A DNA stretch of 64,000 bases from Flavobacteriales bacterium (GCA_016721825.1 JADKHI010000004.1:186001-250000), one strand, 5' to 3'; counted from the stretch's first letter, positions 11,200 through 20,595 are shown. A program made the numbers and translations. The notes: a model not told the origin generated them from the letters alone.

Positions 11200-12705
11200 A
11201 TGAACATGATCCAATTCAAGGAGTCCATTCTTCCGGTCGGGTGGGCGTGTGCTTTCAATGTGCTGTTGTTGCTGGCCTCCTGCGGGGGGGGTGAGCAGGG
11301 TGCGGCTGAGCGCGTTCCTGATGCGCTTCGCGGCGCTGAGAACATGGCGTACAAGTGGGGCGCGGTGGTATTGGAGGGCACGGCCAACGACACGGAGCGG
11401 AACAAGCCGAGACCCCCTGTGAGCAGCAGGATGGTGGCCTTGCCAATGATCGCCATGTTCGACGCCTGGAGCCGGTATGATAGCGTGGCGGTGCCCGTGT
11501 ACCTCTCAAGGGTGGAGCGCAGACCCGCCTCAGAACAAAACCCTGAGCACAAGGCAGAGGCCATCAGCTATGCCGCTTGTCGAGTACTTCAAGAGGTCTA
11601 CCCGGCCGACAGCGCGTTGTTCGCTCAGCGATTGAAGGAGTTCGGCTTCGACCCCAACGACCGTGGCCTTGACCCGGCAACACCAGCGGGCGTGGGCAAT
11701 CTGGCGGCACGCGCGGTATTGGATTCCAGGCACCATGATGGCAGCAACATGTATGGTGACGAACCTGGTCGTGACACGCACTATGGGGACTATACGAACT
11801 ACCGTCCTGTGAACTCCCCGGAAACGCTGGTCGACATCGATCGTTGGCAACCGAAGTACTTCATCAGTGAGAAGGATGGGCGGCGCTTTGCACCGGGCTG
11901 CCTAGCTCCCCATTGGGGCCATGTTCAGCCGTTCGCACTGGATAGTGCCTCCCAATTCCGGTGCCCACCGCCGCCGAAAATGGGTGACCCCTTGCTGGAG
12001 AAAGAGGTGCGGCAAGTGGTGCAGTTGCAGGCCGAATTGACCAATGAACAGAAGGCCTTGGTGGAGTTCATGCGCGATGGTCCACGAAGTGTTCAACAGG
12101 CCGGGCATTGGCTGATCTTCAGCCGGGACATAAGCTTGCGTGACAACCACACGTTGGACGAGGATGTCCAGATGTACTTCGTGGTGAGTACCACGGCCAT
12201 GGATTGTTTCATTGCGTGTTGGGACGCCAAGATGTTCTACGACAACAGTCGCCCGTACCAGCAGGTGCATGCGCTAATGGGGGAGGAGGATATCGTGGGC
12301 TGGGGCGGCCCGCACATAGGCATGGTGAAGATGAAGGGGAAGGACTGGCGCCCATATTCGCCGGATAGTTTCCTGTGCCCACCGTTCCCAGCTTACCCGA
12401 GCGGCCACAGCACGGTGAGCGGGGGGTGTGCCAAGGCCCTGGAGCTCTTCACAGGGAGTGACAAGTATGACGTGCAGGTCCGCTTGCTGCCCGGTTGGCT
12501 GACCGAGCCGGGGATCACCACGGACAGTGTCACGCTCTCGTTTCCCACCTTCTCATCGACCGCAGAGCAAGCCGGTTGGAGCCGGGTGCTGGGGGGCTAT
12601 CACATCCAGACGGACAACCTGGCCGGCCTGCAGCTGGGAAGAAGTGTTGCGGCGGTCACTTACGCCAAGTGCAAGGCCCACATCGACGGATCGGCGGGGA
12701 AGTGA
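11200..12705 (+). CDS. Vanadium-dependent haloperoxidase / PAP2-superfamily lipoprotein
   Basis: The 501-residue protein has a lipoprotein signal (LLASC, Cys at about residue 28). Its C-terminal half shows the PAP2/vanadium haloperoxidase phosphate or vanadate pocket: YPSGHSTVSGGCAKAL (about 397-412) and the later SRVLGGYHIQTDNLAG (about 463-478), with DNSRPYQQVHAL earlier. The family includes vanadium bromo/chloroperoxidases and acid phosphatases; which reaction is run here cannot be decided from sequence. The N-terminal half is mainly helical. It is divergent from mnmG and sits with the next gene between mnmG and ybeY. Confidence 0.85.
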   Translation: MNMIQFKESILPVGWACAFNVLLLLASCGGGEQGAAERVPDALRGAENMAYKWGAVVLEGTANDTERNKPRPPVSSRMVALPMIAMFDAWSRYDSVAVPVYLSRVERRPASEQNPEHKAEAISYAACRVLQEVYPADSALFAQRLKEFGFDPNDRGLDPATPAGVGNLAARAVLDSRHHDGSNMYGDEPGRDTHYGDYTNYRPVNSPETLVDIDRWQPKYFISEKDGRRFAPGCLAPHWGHVQPFALDSASQFRCPPPPKMGDPLLEKEVRQVVQLQAELTNEQKALVEFMRDGPRSVQQAGHWLIFSRDISLRDNHTLDEDVQMYFVVSTTAMDCFIACWDAKMFYDNSRPYQQVHALMGEEDIVGWGGPHIGMVKMKGKDWRPYSPDSFLCPPFPAYPSGHSTVSGGCAKALELFTGSDKYDVQVRLLPGWLTEPGITTDSVTLSFPTFSSTAEQAGWSRVLGGYHIQTDNLAGLQLGRSVAAVTYAKCKAHIDGSAGK

Positions 12706-12783
12706 TCGCTATGGTCCGTGGCTCGGGTCGGGCAGTATCTTTCGGTGCCCAGGATGCGTACCACGCACGCAATCAACGGAACC

Positions 12784-13659
12784 ATGGAGGTCAAGAAGAT
12801 CGACGCAGCGGACATCACGCACGAGCAGTTCATCGAAGAGCACTGGAAGCCGGGCATTCCGCTCGTGTTCAAGAACGCCACCAAGGTGTGGGGTGCATAT
12901 GACACGTTCTCGCCTGATTTCTTCCGCTCCCGCTTCGGTGATCGCAAGACAGTAGTGGATGGGAAGGAGTACACCATGAACGAGATCCTGGATCTCGTAG
13001 AGGGCAAGGACACCTCCCGGCCGGTGCCATACCCCTGCAAGTACCACCTGCCCACACAACTACCCGAGGTCGTGAGCATGGTGAAGCCCCTGAATCTGGG
13101 TTTTGCCCGACCGAACTGGTTGGAGAGCTCTTGGTTCAAGCGGGGTTACTGGGGCAGCGCGCTGGAGATGTTCATCGGTGGCCCTGGCGGCAAGTTCCCC
13201 TATGTGCACGTGGACTATTACCACCTGAGCGCTTGGATCAACCAGCTCTATGGCCACAAACAGTTCACCGTGTGGCCCAGGGGCCAGGATGAGTGCTTGT
13301 ACCCCGAGCCCGGAGATGCTTGGAAGAGCTCCATTCCAGACATCGAGAACGTGGACCTGGCGAAGTACCCCAAGTATGCCAAAGCGACCCCGATCACCTT
13401 CGTGGTCGGCCCTGGGGAAACGTTGTTCATTCCCTTCGGGATCTGGCACACGGCGAAGAGCCTTGAGCCGACCATTTCAGTGGCCTTTGACCTGTTGAAC
13501 GACCACAACTTCCCGCTCTTCCTGAAGGATGTCTGGTCCTTCAAGCGGCGCAATGGGTTGGCGAAGGCGGTGGCGGCGACGGGTTATGCGGCCGTCGGGG
13601 GCATGGTGTGCCGCGTGGGCGATGCCTTGGGCCTGGACCGGGATCCCCAGCACAACTGA
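12784..13659 (+). CDS. JmjC / cupin_8-like Fe(II)-2-oxoglutarate dioxygenase
   Basis: The domain is cupin_8 (JmjC-like): YVHVDYYHLSAWINQLYG supplies the HxD metal pair and FIPFGIWHTAKSL the distal His. Proteins of this family hydroxylate amino-acid side chains in proteins using Fe(II) and 2-oxoglutarate. The ATG at 12784 (MEVKKIDAADIT) gives a compact domain of 291 residues. The same frame is open back to an ATG at 12718, 13 bases after the haloperoxidase gene, so a start there or at 12754 is possible. A hydrophobic patch near the C terminus (AVAATGYAAVGGMV) is too weak to call a membrane segment. Substrate unknown; likely an operon with the preceding gene. Confidence 0.82.
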   Translation: MEVKKIDAADITHEQFIEEHWKPGIPLVFKNATKVWGAYDTFSPDFFRSRFGDRKTVVDGKEYTMNEILDLVEGKDTSRPVPYPCKYHLPTQLPEVVSMVKPLNLGFARPNWLESSWFKRGYWGSALEMFIGGPGGKFPYVHVDYYHLSAWINQLYGHKQFTVWPRGQDECLYPEPGDAWKSSIPDIENVDLAKYPKYAKATPITFVVGPGETLFIPFGIWHTAKSLEPTISVAFDLLNDHNFPLFLKDVWSFKRRNGLAKAVAATGYAAVGGMVCRVGDALGLDRDPQHN

Positions 13660-13669
13660 ACCAGCTGAC

Positions 13670-14095
13670 CTAGAAGCGAGCGAGGTACTTGTCCTCGAGC
13701 ACGCGCATGGCCTCTTTCTGGGCCTTGGTCTTATCCGAATGACCCAACAGGTGCAGTAGACCGTGCACCATCACACGCCGCAGTTCATGCTGGGCGCTCA
13801 CCCCAAAGGTGCTGGCGTTCTCCCGGATGCGGTCGTAACTGATCAGCACGTCCCCACTAACGCCGTTGTTGCTCTCCACCGGGAAGGTGATCACGTCGGT
13901 GAGGTCGTCGTGCTGAAGGAAGTCGCGATTGTACTTCAACAACGCGCGGTCGTCCATGAGCACATAGCTCACCGCATCAATGCGGGTGCCGTGGTCCTGG
14001 GCCACACGATACAACCACTGGCGCAGGTGCTTGCGATCACGGAACGCGTCGGGCACATCCTGTACGATGAACCCGATGGTGCCGGAGGTGGCCAT
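13670..14095 (-). CDS. ybeY: Endoribonuclease YbeY (16S rRNA maturation)
   Basis: The 141-residue protein has the YbeY/UPF0054 hallmark HGLLHLLGHSD (about residues 110-120), the three-His zinc site of this single-strand endoribonuclease. DVITFPVE and SGDVLISYDRI are further family segments. YbeY acts in 16S rRNA 3'-end processing and ribosome quality control. Its ATG overlaps the stop codon of the upstream ATP-binding gene (shared base at 14095), so translation is coupled. Confidence 0.96.
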   Translation of the reverse strand: MATSGTIGFIVQDVPDAFRDRKHLRQWLYRVAQDHGTRIDAVSYVLMDDRALLKYNRDFLQHDDLTDVITFPVESNNGVSGDVLISYDRIRENASTFGVSAQHELRRVMVHGLLHLLGHSDKTKAQKEAMRVLEDKYLARF

Positions 14096-14532
14096 TACTC
14101 TTGGACGGGCTGAAGGCTGAAGGCCATGGCCACCGTGGCCCCGTTGTCATTGAACTCCACACTGTCGGCCAGTGCGCGCATGAGGAACACGCCACGACCG
14201 TGGGGCTTCTCGATGTTCTCGGGGTCGGTGGGGTCGGGCAGGTGGTCGTAGTCGAAGCCGGGACCTTGGTCCTGTACGATGAAGATGATCTTGTCCCCCT
14301 TCACCTCATAGCCCACCGTGACCTGCTTGGCAGGGTCCAGGCGGTTGCCGTGGTGGATGGCGTTGTTCACGGCCTCGGTGAGGGCGATGAGGATGTTGCC
14401 GTAGTGCGACTCGTGCACATTGTGCTTTTGGCAAGCCTCATCAATGAGCTTCTCGGCCAAGGCGATGTTCTCGGCTTTGGCCGGGAAGTCGATCCGTTGC
14501 GTGAATTGTACGTCCTCGGTAAGGGCTCCCAT
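14095..14532 (-). CDS. RsbW-like GHKL ATP-binding protein
   Basis: The 145-residue protein is a stand-alone HATPase_c_2 domain of the anti-sigma factor/serine kinase type. The N-box is ALTEAVNNAIHHGN (about 50-63) and the G boxes are VQDQGPGFDYDHLPDP and GRGVFLMRALADSVEF. In Bacteroidota this small ATPase sits between DUF4175 and ybeY in my recollection, but its target is not established. The start is 8 bases from the DUF4175 stop, so the three genes form one operon. Confidence 0.9.
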   Translation of the reverse strand: MGALTEDVQFTQRIDFPAKAENIALAEKLIDEACQKHNVHESHYGNILIALTEAVNNAIHHGNRLDPAKQVTVGYEVKGDKIIFIVQDQGPGFDYDHLPDPTDPENIEKPHGRGVFLMRALADSVEFNDNGATVAMAFSLQPVQE

Positions 14533-14540
14533 AGGCGTGA

Positions 14541-17500
14541 TCAGGGTCGGTCAAAAGTATCGAAATACTCGTTGACCCGGTCCTTGTAATACGGCTTGAG
14601 CCCGGGCGGCACGGTGCGGAGCATTTCGGACTCGCGTTGCTTGGTGCGTTGGTAGTCGAAGAAGCGGGCGGGATCCGTGTGCGGTGTGTCACGGCCCTCA
14701 GTGCTCTGGCGCGTCTGATCCAGCTCGCGTTCGCGCTCAGCCTTCTCGGCCTCCAGCATGCGCACCATGATGTCCTGCTGGCGACGGATGGTCTCCTGAT
14801 CGATGCGCTTGTTCACGATGTCCTTCTCGGTCTTCTCCATCTCCTCGGCGAGCTTGTTGAGACCGTTGCCGGAGCCGCTGCCGTCCTTGTTGAGCTCCTG
14901 GGCCATGCGCTGCATCTCCTTGCGGATGGCTGCCTGTTGGGCGGCCATCTGGGCCAGCTGCTGGCTCATGCCGGGGCCAATGCCGCCGGGGTTCTTGTCT
15001 CCCGGCTTGGGACCTTGTTGCTTGCCCCCTTTCTCCATGCCCTTCTTCATCTCTTCCAGCTGCTTCTGAAGGGCTTGCTGCTGGGCCTTCATCTTGGCCA
15101 TGCTGGCCTTGTTGCCCTTGCCGGCGCCGCTACCACCGGGCTTGCTACAGGAACCACTGCCTGGCTTGCCGCTGGACTGCTGCTGTTGCTGCATCTGCTG
15201 CAGGGCTTCGTCCAACAGCAGGGCCAAGTTGTTCAGGCTGGTCATGGCGCGCTGCTGCTTGTCGGTGGCCATGGGTTTCTCGCGCTCGTTCGCCCGGCTG
15301 TTGTTGATGCGCTCCATGGCCTCGTCCATGTTAGCGTTCACAGCGTTCATCTCGCGGTTCACGATGGACTGTAGCTGAGGTACGCGCTTACTGAGGGCGA
15401 AGAGCGAATCTTCGATCACCCTGGCATCGTCCCGGAGTTTCTTCTGTGTACGGCCGAGGTCCACGATGTGCGGGTCGCGGGTGCTGGTGCGCTGCACATC
15501 CACCATGGTGGCCTCCTGATCGATGCTGAGGTGTACGATGTTCTCCAGCAGCTGGCGCAGGGCATCCATGTCCTCTTCGGCCTGCTCCTGTTCGCTCTGC
15601 TGCATGGCGCTCTTCATCTGGAAGGCCATCTGTTCCATCTGCTCACCGGCCTTCTTCTGGCTGTCGCCGGCCTTCTGCTTCTGGTTCTTCTGGAGTTCCT
15701 CGCTGCTCTTCTGCTGCTCCTGTTGGATGTCCTGTTCCTGCTGCTCGGTCTTCGGCAGTTCCATGGGGGTCTCGAGCTCCTCGTTCTTCTTCTCCAGCTC
15801 ATCCAACTCCTTGCGCACGTTCTCGAAGGCCTTGTTCAATTCTTCCTGTTTCTGTTGAAGCTCTTCTTTGGGCGTGTCGCCGGCCTTGGTCTCTTCGCTC
15901 AATTTCTTCTGGTCTTCGGCAAGCTTCTCCAACTGCTTGGTGATGTCCTCGGCCTTCTGCTCCACCTCCATCTGCTTGAACTGTTCCAGGGCGCGGTCGA
16001 GCTCTTTCTCGATGTCCTCCTGGTCCATCTTCATGTCCTTCATCTGCTCCTGGAGCTTCTCCTTGTCGAGCTTCTCCAGCATTTCCTGCACCTGCTTGTA
16101 GAGGTCCTTCATTTCCTCGTTGAGCACGTTCTCGAAGAGGTCCTGCACCTGTTTCTGTTTCTCCAGCAGGCGCTCGTCCATCTGGCGGAACTGCTGCTGT
16201 TCGGTGCGTTGCTGCTCCAGCTTCTGCGTGGTGTTCTCGATGCGCTGCTGCAGTTGCTTCTGGCGGTCGAGCACGCTCTGGAGCTTCTGCTGGTCCTGCC
16301 AGTTCAGCTCCTTCTTGTCCATCATCTCGCGGCGCAACTTATCCAGTTCGCGCTGCAGTTCCTGGGCTTCCTTGATGCCTTGTTGCAGGTCTTTCTTGAT
16401 CTCAGCGCCCTGCTGGTCCTGCTTCTCGGCAAGCTCCTCCAACGAAGGCGCTTCGAATACCTGCGTGCTGCTGCGGGCGCTCTTGCTGCCGTGTACGCCG
16501 TCGTTGTCCCACACTTCGAACCAGTACTCGAGCTTATCACCCGGGCCGATGGTAAGGGTGTTGACATCCCAGAAGTGGAAGAACTCCTGGCGCGTGTTCT
16601 TCGGGTCGATGCCCAGTTCGATGGTCTGGCTGCGCAGTTCTTCCGCCGTGCTATCGCCACCTTCGGTGAAGCGGTAGCTGAAGAGGAGGCGCTTGAAGCC
16701 GTGGTCATCCCCCAGGTCGCCTCGGAAGTAGAGGCGCTTGGGCGCGGTGCTGTCGGCCTTCTGTTCCACAGCGATGGTGGGGTAGAGGTCGGGCACCACC
16801 TCAATGCGGTATTGCAGGGGGGATGCGGCCTTGCGGGTGCCGTTGGTGGGCACCATGCTGTAGGTGCGGCTTTGCAGGAGGCGACGGCTTGTGGTGAACC
16901 GATCGTCGCCCTGGGGCTTCAACAAGTAGGTGGTGTCATCGAAGGCTAGTTCCAGCAAGTCGGCGCTGCGGGTGTTGGCGGTCCAGGTGATGCGGGTGCC
17001 GGCGGGGACCTGGGCATCGCCGGTGTTGCCGCGCACTTCGTTGGGCATGCTGAGGTAGGCGGGGTATTCCAGCTTCATGGCCAGGTCCAGCACCAATGGA
17101 TCGGGCATGGTGACCAACGTGAGCTCCTTGCTGCTGAAGCCTTCGGCCTCGAGGTGGAAGGTGATGGGCTCCTGCACGTTGCGGAAGCGGTGGGTGAAGC
17201 GCACGGCATCCTGCTTCACCAAAGGAATGCGCTGACCGTCGATGACCACCTCGGCCTGTTGCGGTACCGCCTTGCCCTCCAGTTCCACCTGCAGCTCGAA
17301 GTCCTGGTCCTCGGGGACCTGCAGGGTGTCGTTGAGGATGAGGAATTGGAAGGGCGCCTCGGGAGCGAATTCCTCTCCGTGAGCAAGCAGGCGTTCGGCC
17401 GGACCGGTGATGAGGCTGGGGGCGGCGAAGAGCAGCACGACCAGCACGGCCAAGGGCGGCAGGGCGAAGCGCAGGTAGCGGGTGTTGCGGCGCAGGTCGA

Positions 17501-17945
17501 TCGCGTTGCTGAAGGGCACAGGTTTCAACTCGCGGCTGCGCTGTGCGATGGAGGCCTCGATGAGCTCGCGGCGTGTGGGGTCCTGCTCGGCCTGGTCGCG
17601 CAGTTGTAGGGTGTTGAGGAGCTTGTCCTTCACCTCGGTGAAGTGCGTGCCGATGATGTGGGCGGCGGCGGTGTGACTGATGACCGGACCGAGGCGGAAG
17701 AGCTTCACCAAGGGCAATACAATGAAGCGACCGAGCACAACCGCCGTGGCGGCCAAGTAGGTCCAGAAGAGCACGGTGCGGGCACTGCTGCCGAAGCGCC
17801 CAACGGCCTCGCCCAGCGACACCAAGAGGAAGAAGGCCACGAGCAAGCCGACGCTGTAGAGCACGCCCCTGATCAGCTGGTCCTTGTAGAACCGGCGGAT
17901 GAAGGCGTCCAATTTGCTGATGAGCAGCGCGTAGTCGGAGTGCAT
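14541..17945 (-). CDS. DUF4175-type giant membrane protein with long coiled coil
   Basis: Starting at the ATG at 17945 (MHSDYALLISKLDAFIRRFY) gives 1,134 residues. The frame stays open another 500 bases upstream, but that part runs through intergenic repeats and is not protein-like. Two membrane segments lie near residues 30-80 and another near 150-170. A large beta-rich extracytoplasmic region follows to about residue 490, then a very long Glu/Gln/Lys-rich coiled coil to about 900 and a low-complexity Gly/Ser/Gln region. The C terminus ends LKPYYKDRVNEYFDTFD. The domain is known only by its DUF number. It heads the operon with the RsbW-like ATPase and ybeY. Confidence 0.88.
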   Translation of the reverse strand: MHSDYALLISKLDAFIRRFYKDQLIRGVLYSVGLLVAFFLLVSLGEAVGRFGSSARTVLFWTYLAATAVVLGRFIVLPLVKLFRLGPVISHTAAAHIIGTHFTEVKDKLLNTLQLRDQAEQDPTRRELIEASIAQRSRELKPVPFSNAIDLRRNTRYLRFALPPLAVLVVLLFAAPSLITGPAERLLAHGEEFAPEAPFQFLILNDTLQVPEDQDFELQVELEGKAVPQQAEVVIDGQRIPLVKQDAVRFTHRFRNVQEPITFHLEAEGFSSKELTLVTMPDPLVLDLAMKLEYPAYLSMPNEVRGNTGDAQVPAGTRITWTANTRSADLLELAFDDTTYLLKPQGDDRFTTSRRLLQSRTYSMVPTNGTRKAASPLQYRIEVVPDLYPTIAVEQKADSTAPKRLYFRGDLGDDHGFKRLLFSYRFTEGGDSTAEELRSQTIELGIDPKNTRQEFFHFWDVNTLTIGPGDKLEYWFEVWDNDGVHGSKSARSSTQVFEAPSLEELAEKQDQQGAEIKKDLQQGIKEAQELQRELDKLRREMMDKKELNWQDQQKLQSVLDRQKQLQQRIENTTQKLEQQRTEQQQFRQMDERLLEKQKQVQDLFENVLNEEMKDLYKQVQEMLEKLDKEKLQEQMKDMKMDQEDIEKELDRALEQFKQMEVEQKAEDITKQLEKLAEDQKKLSEETKAGDTPKEELQQKQEELNKAFENVRKELDELEKKNEELETPMELPKTEQQEQDIQQEQQKSSEELQKNQKQKAGDSQKKAGEQMEQMAFQMKSAMQQSEQEQAEEDMDALRQLLENIVHLSIDQEATMVDVQRTSTRDPHIVDLGRTQKKLRDDARVIEDSLFALSKRVPQLQSIVNREMNAVNANMDEAMERINNSRANEREKPMATDKQQRAMTSLNNLALLLDEALQQMQQQQQSSGKPGSGSCSKPGGSGAGKGNKASMAKMKAQQQALQKQLEEMKKGMEKGGKQQGPKPGDKNPGGIGPGMSQQLAQMAAQQAAIRKEMQRMAQELNKDGSGSGNGLNKLAEEMEKTEKDIVNKRIDQETIRRQQDIMVRMLEAEKAERERELDQTRQSTEGRDTPHTDPARFFDYQRTKQRESEMLRTVPPGLKPYYKDRVNEYFDTFDRP

Positions 17946-17982
17946 CAGAGTGAGAACGGCCGGGAGCGACCGCTGTTGTGGG

Positions 17983-17990
17983 TAAAGGTA
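17983..17990 (-). promoter_or_regulatory. Weak -7-like element upstream of DUF4175 gene
   Basis: The minus strand reads TACCTTTA, one base from TAnnTTTG, about 38 bases before the DUF4175 start. The fit is imperfect, but the position is right for the operon DUF4175 - ATPase - ybeY. Confidence 0.3.
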
Positions 17991-18066
17991 GGGCCACCAT
18001 GGGGCGGCGTTCCTGCCTTTCGGTACACGCGGGGGTGTTAAAAGGATCGAACGGGCGGGGTGGATG

Positions 18067-18450
18067 GTTGGCCGCAGAGGCGCTGGGGCGCTGAGGACAG
18101 GGCTCGCTGGGGTTGGACCGCAACGGCGCGGAGAACGCAACGGGAAGAACGCTCGCGGGCTCGCTTGAAAGGGGAACCGCAGATGACGCTGATGGCGCAG
18201 ATGGATGCGCTCGCAGGCTCGCTGGGGTTGGACCGCAACGGCGCGGAGAACGCAACGGGAAGAATGCTCGCGGGCTCGCTTGAAGAGGGAACCGCAGATG
18301 ACGCTGATGGCGCAGATGAATGCGCTCGCAGGCTCGCTTGGGGCTTGAACCGCAACGGCGCAACGGACGCAACGTGGGGCACGGCGAAAGGAGTTTGCTG
18401 GGGTTAACCACGGATGGACACTGATGAACACGGATACGAGCAAGGTCCGA
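18067..18450. repeat. Intergenic repeat array (CGCAGATGACGCTGATGGCG family)
   Basis: A 115-base unit is repeated in tandem at about 18107-18221 and 18222-18336, with a third partial copy after it. Each unit joins GACCGCAACGGCGCGGAG to GAACCGCAGATGACGC and ATGCGCTCGCAGGCTCGCT. The array ends in a related string, AACCACGGATGGACACTGAT (from about 18406). Shorter relatives occur at 20115-20170 and 40050-40395. The unit is not coding. The rest of the gap to 19248 (from about 18450) shows no gene; its last 250 bases are AT-rich and probably hold the promoter of the next gene. Confidence 0.8.
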
Positions 18451-19248
18451 GAACTGGATGTTGACGCAATGGCAGCTTGGTGGTGTACGGCTGGAGCTTC
18501 TGGTGTTGGTGTGGGCGCTTGGGCGGTGGGGATGGGGAGGTGGAGCTGTGCGGCGCTTGCTGCAGATCCGGCGATGCACCGTTCGGTTTGGGGGCCCCTG
18601 GGATGGGCGGTAGAAGGCGGCGCTTTGTGAGGCGCTCAGCTGGCCAACTGTTTGGAGAATCACGCACGGGGTGAGGTTTTGGGGACGGCGTGTTCGTGAA
18701 AGGGCGCTTGAACTGATGCGATGTGGGCATACGCTTTGACGGATCGGGGTTGAGCCGGAATTGTGGACGCTCGCTTAGAAATAATGGCAGATGGTGAAAG
18801 GGGAAGTGGGAAGCGGTGCGATGCGAACGGTGCATCTGGGCCGGGAACTGTTGTTCCATTCGGGGATATTCCGGCTTTGATCAGGGGGAGATGCGGTAGC
18901 TTGAATGGACCGGATGAACAGGATGGAGCGAGCGGGTGTTCTGGGGCGTGTGGGTGGGTTGGAGGATCGGAGATGGGTGCTGCCGATGGAGGAAGAAGGA
19001 CGTGCTGGAAATTCTTTTCTGCTATACTGAAAGAAATTTCCATGGACTTGCATATTTGAAAAATAAGAATAGCTTTTAGAAGTGTATGGGAACATTCGGA
19101 AAATGCAACAGGGTAAAGGGGTGCATATCCACCAGTGTATCGTGAGTTGTTCGTGAAACCGAAGGCGGGGTAGGGCCCGTTGCAATGGTCAGCGGCGAAA
19201 GCCAAGAACCAAAAACAACGAGCCATGAACAATTCACAGGAGAACAAA

Positions 19249-19911
19249 ATGAACATGTTCTACGCCACGCAGAAGTGCCTGGTGGAGAACAGTGCCGTGT
19301 ACAGCGCGGTGCCTGCACTGACCTCTGCGTTCGCTGAGTTCGAATCGAACATCAACACGCTGGAGGCCGCTACCGAGAAACAGGTGATCGACATCACGGG
19401 TTTCGCCAAGGACAAGGCGGAAGCCGAGGATGCGATGATCTTGATGACGCTGGCCGTTGCCGGTGGCGTACGTGCTTACGCCATGGTGATCGGGGACAGC
19501 GTGCTGATGGAGAAGATGAACGTGACGGAGAGCCGCTTGCGCAAGCACCGGGACAGTGTGGTGGCGCAACACAGCCAGGCGATCCATGGGGAAGCCACGT
19601 TGGTGGTGGCCTCACTGGCCGATTACGGTGTGACCCCAGCCACGTTGACCGCCTTCCAGAAAGCCATTGACCGTTTCGTGACGGCGATCGCCGCACCGCG
19701 TGCGGCCATTACTGCGCGGAAGGGCGCAACGGCTGAGATCCGTGAACTGATGAAGGACACGACGAAGCTTTTGGTGAAACGGCTGGACGCGCTGGTGGCG
19801 CAGTTCGCGCTGACCGCACCAGAGTTCGTTCGTGCCTATGGTAACGCGCGGATCATTGTGGACACGGGCAGCAGCAGTGCACCCGCAACCCCGGTACCGG
19901 TGGCCGCCTAA
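19249..19911 (+). CDS. Small helical protein of unknown function
   Basis: From the ATG at 19249 the protein has 220 residues. An AGGAG at 19238-19242 sits six bases before this ATG and favours it over upstream ATGs at 19180 and 19225. The sequence is mostly amphipathic helix (about residues 5-185), compatible with a helical bundle, with no signal peptide or membrane segment. A low-complexity tail follows (SSSAPATPVPVAA). I do not recognise a family. A truncated copy of its last 33 codons, with the same terminator, lies at 39854-40003, so this gene has had a paralogue or been partly duplicated. Confidence 0.75.
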   Translation: MNMFYATQKCLVENSAVYSAVPALTSAFAEFESNINTLEAATEKQVIDITGFAKDKAEAEDAMILMTLAVAGGVRAYAMVIGDSVLMEKMNVTESRLRKHRDSVVAQHSQAIHGEATLVVASLADYGVTPATLTAFQKAIDRFVTAIAAPRAAITARKGATAEIRELMKDTTKLLVKRLDALVAQFALTAPEFVRAYGNARIIVDTGSSSAPATPVPVAA

Positions 19912-19935
19912 ATGGCCCCACGCCGCTGCTGCAGA

Positions 19936-19960
19936 CCCTGGCCTTGTGCCGGGGTTTGTT
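19936..19960 (+). terminator. Intrinsic terminator-like hairpin
   Basis: CCCTGGC / GCCGGGG forms a 7-bp stem (one G-T pair) with a CTTGT loop, followed by TTTGTT. It lies 25 bases after the stop of the helical-protein gene. The same hairpin is kept after the truncated copy at 39979-40003. Confidence 0.6.
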
Positions 19961-20029
19961 GCGTTTGGGAGTGGTGAGTGGGTGAGCGGCGAGCGGCAAG
20001 TAGGCGAGCGGCAATCGGACGCACGCAGG

Positions 20030-20430
20030 CTCGCTTAGGGGTTGGACCGCAACGACGCTACGAGCGCAACGGAGGCACGGCGCAACGGAGCTCGCAGGCT
20101 CGCTTGATCAGGGGGTTAACCGCAGATGACGCAGATGGCGCAGATGAATGCGCTCGCTGGCTCGCTAAGGGTGACCGGTACTGGGGGCCTTGGGCTGGCG
20201 GGCTTGGGTGGACGGAGTGGACGGGGTGCTGGGTGGGTTCAGGCAATTGGCTCAAAGGCTGGGCGAGCTGGTCCTTGGCTTGTAGGTCGTAGGTGGGCGA
20301 AAGCCGGAGGCGTGCGGAGCAGGGGCGTTCTTGGCCTCAAGTAAGCGGCTCAGTGGTTCTGGGCTTGTTGGCTCAGTTGGTTGGTAGGCTCGGGCATTTG
20401 GCTCACAAGGCGGCAACGTTGAGATCCATG
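20030..20430. repeat. Repeat-rich intergenic segment, copy A of a segmental duplication
   Basis: Bases 20030-20170 hold further copies of the CGCAGATGACGC / GCTCGCTGGCTCGC repeat family. Bases 20185-20400 are GC-rich non-coding sequence (for example TTGGGCTGGCGGGCTTGGGT) that reappears at 40396-40620 with moderate divergence. Together with the gene end at 19854-19960 this forms one arm of a roughly 0.6-0.8 kb duplication. No protein-like frame was found. Confidence 0.65.
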
Positions 20431-20595
20431 GCCGAGGGAAAGAACCTCTTTTTTTAAGCCGAACCAGGATCACCCTTCAACTTCATGACCCGCGAGGCAA
20501 TGGTTGAAGGCTGGCATTACAAGACCTCACTGAGGGCGAGGCGGGTCATGCCTTTGGCAAGCATTTCCAAGACCAGTGCATCCACTGCCGCTGTC

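Noticed and set aside
15468..16949. Plus-strand open frame of 493 codons, leucine-rich
   Set aside because: It is the antisense shadow of the Glu/Gln-rich coiled coil of DUF4175; strings of CTG/CTC come from CAG/GAG codons on the other strand.
17946..18443. Extension of the DUF4175 frame upstream to 18443
   Set aside because: The added 166 codons run through the intergenic repeat array and translate to repetitive Arg/Ala/Cys-rich text; the membrane-protein signature begins at the ATG at 17945.
18067..18450. CRISPR-like array
   Set aside because: Units are 115 bp, contiguous and without unique spacers, and no cas gene is in the window.
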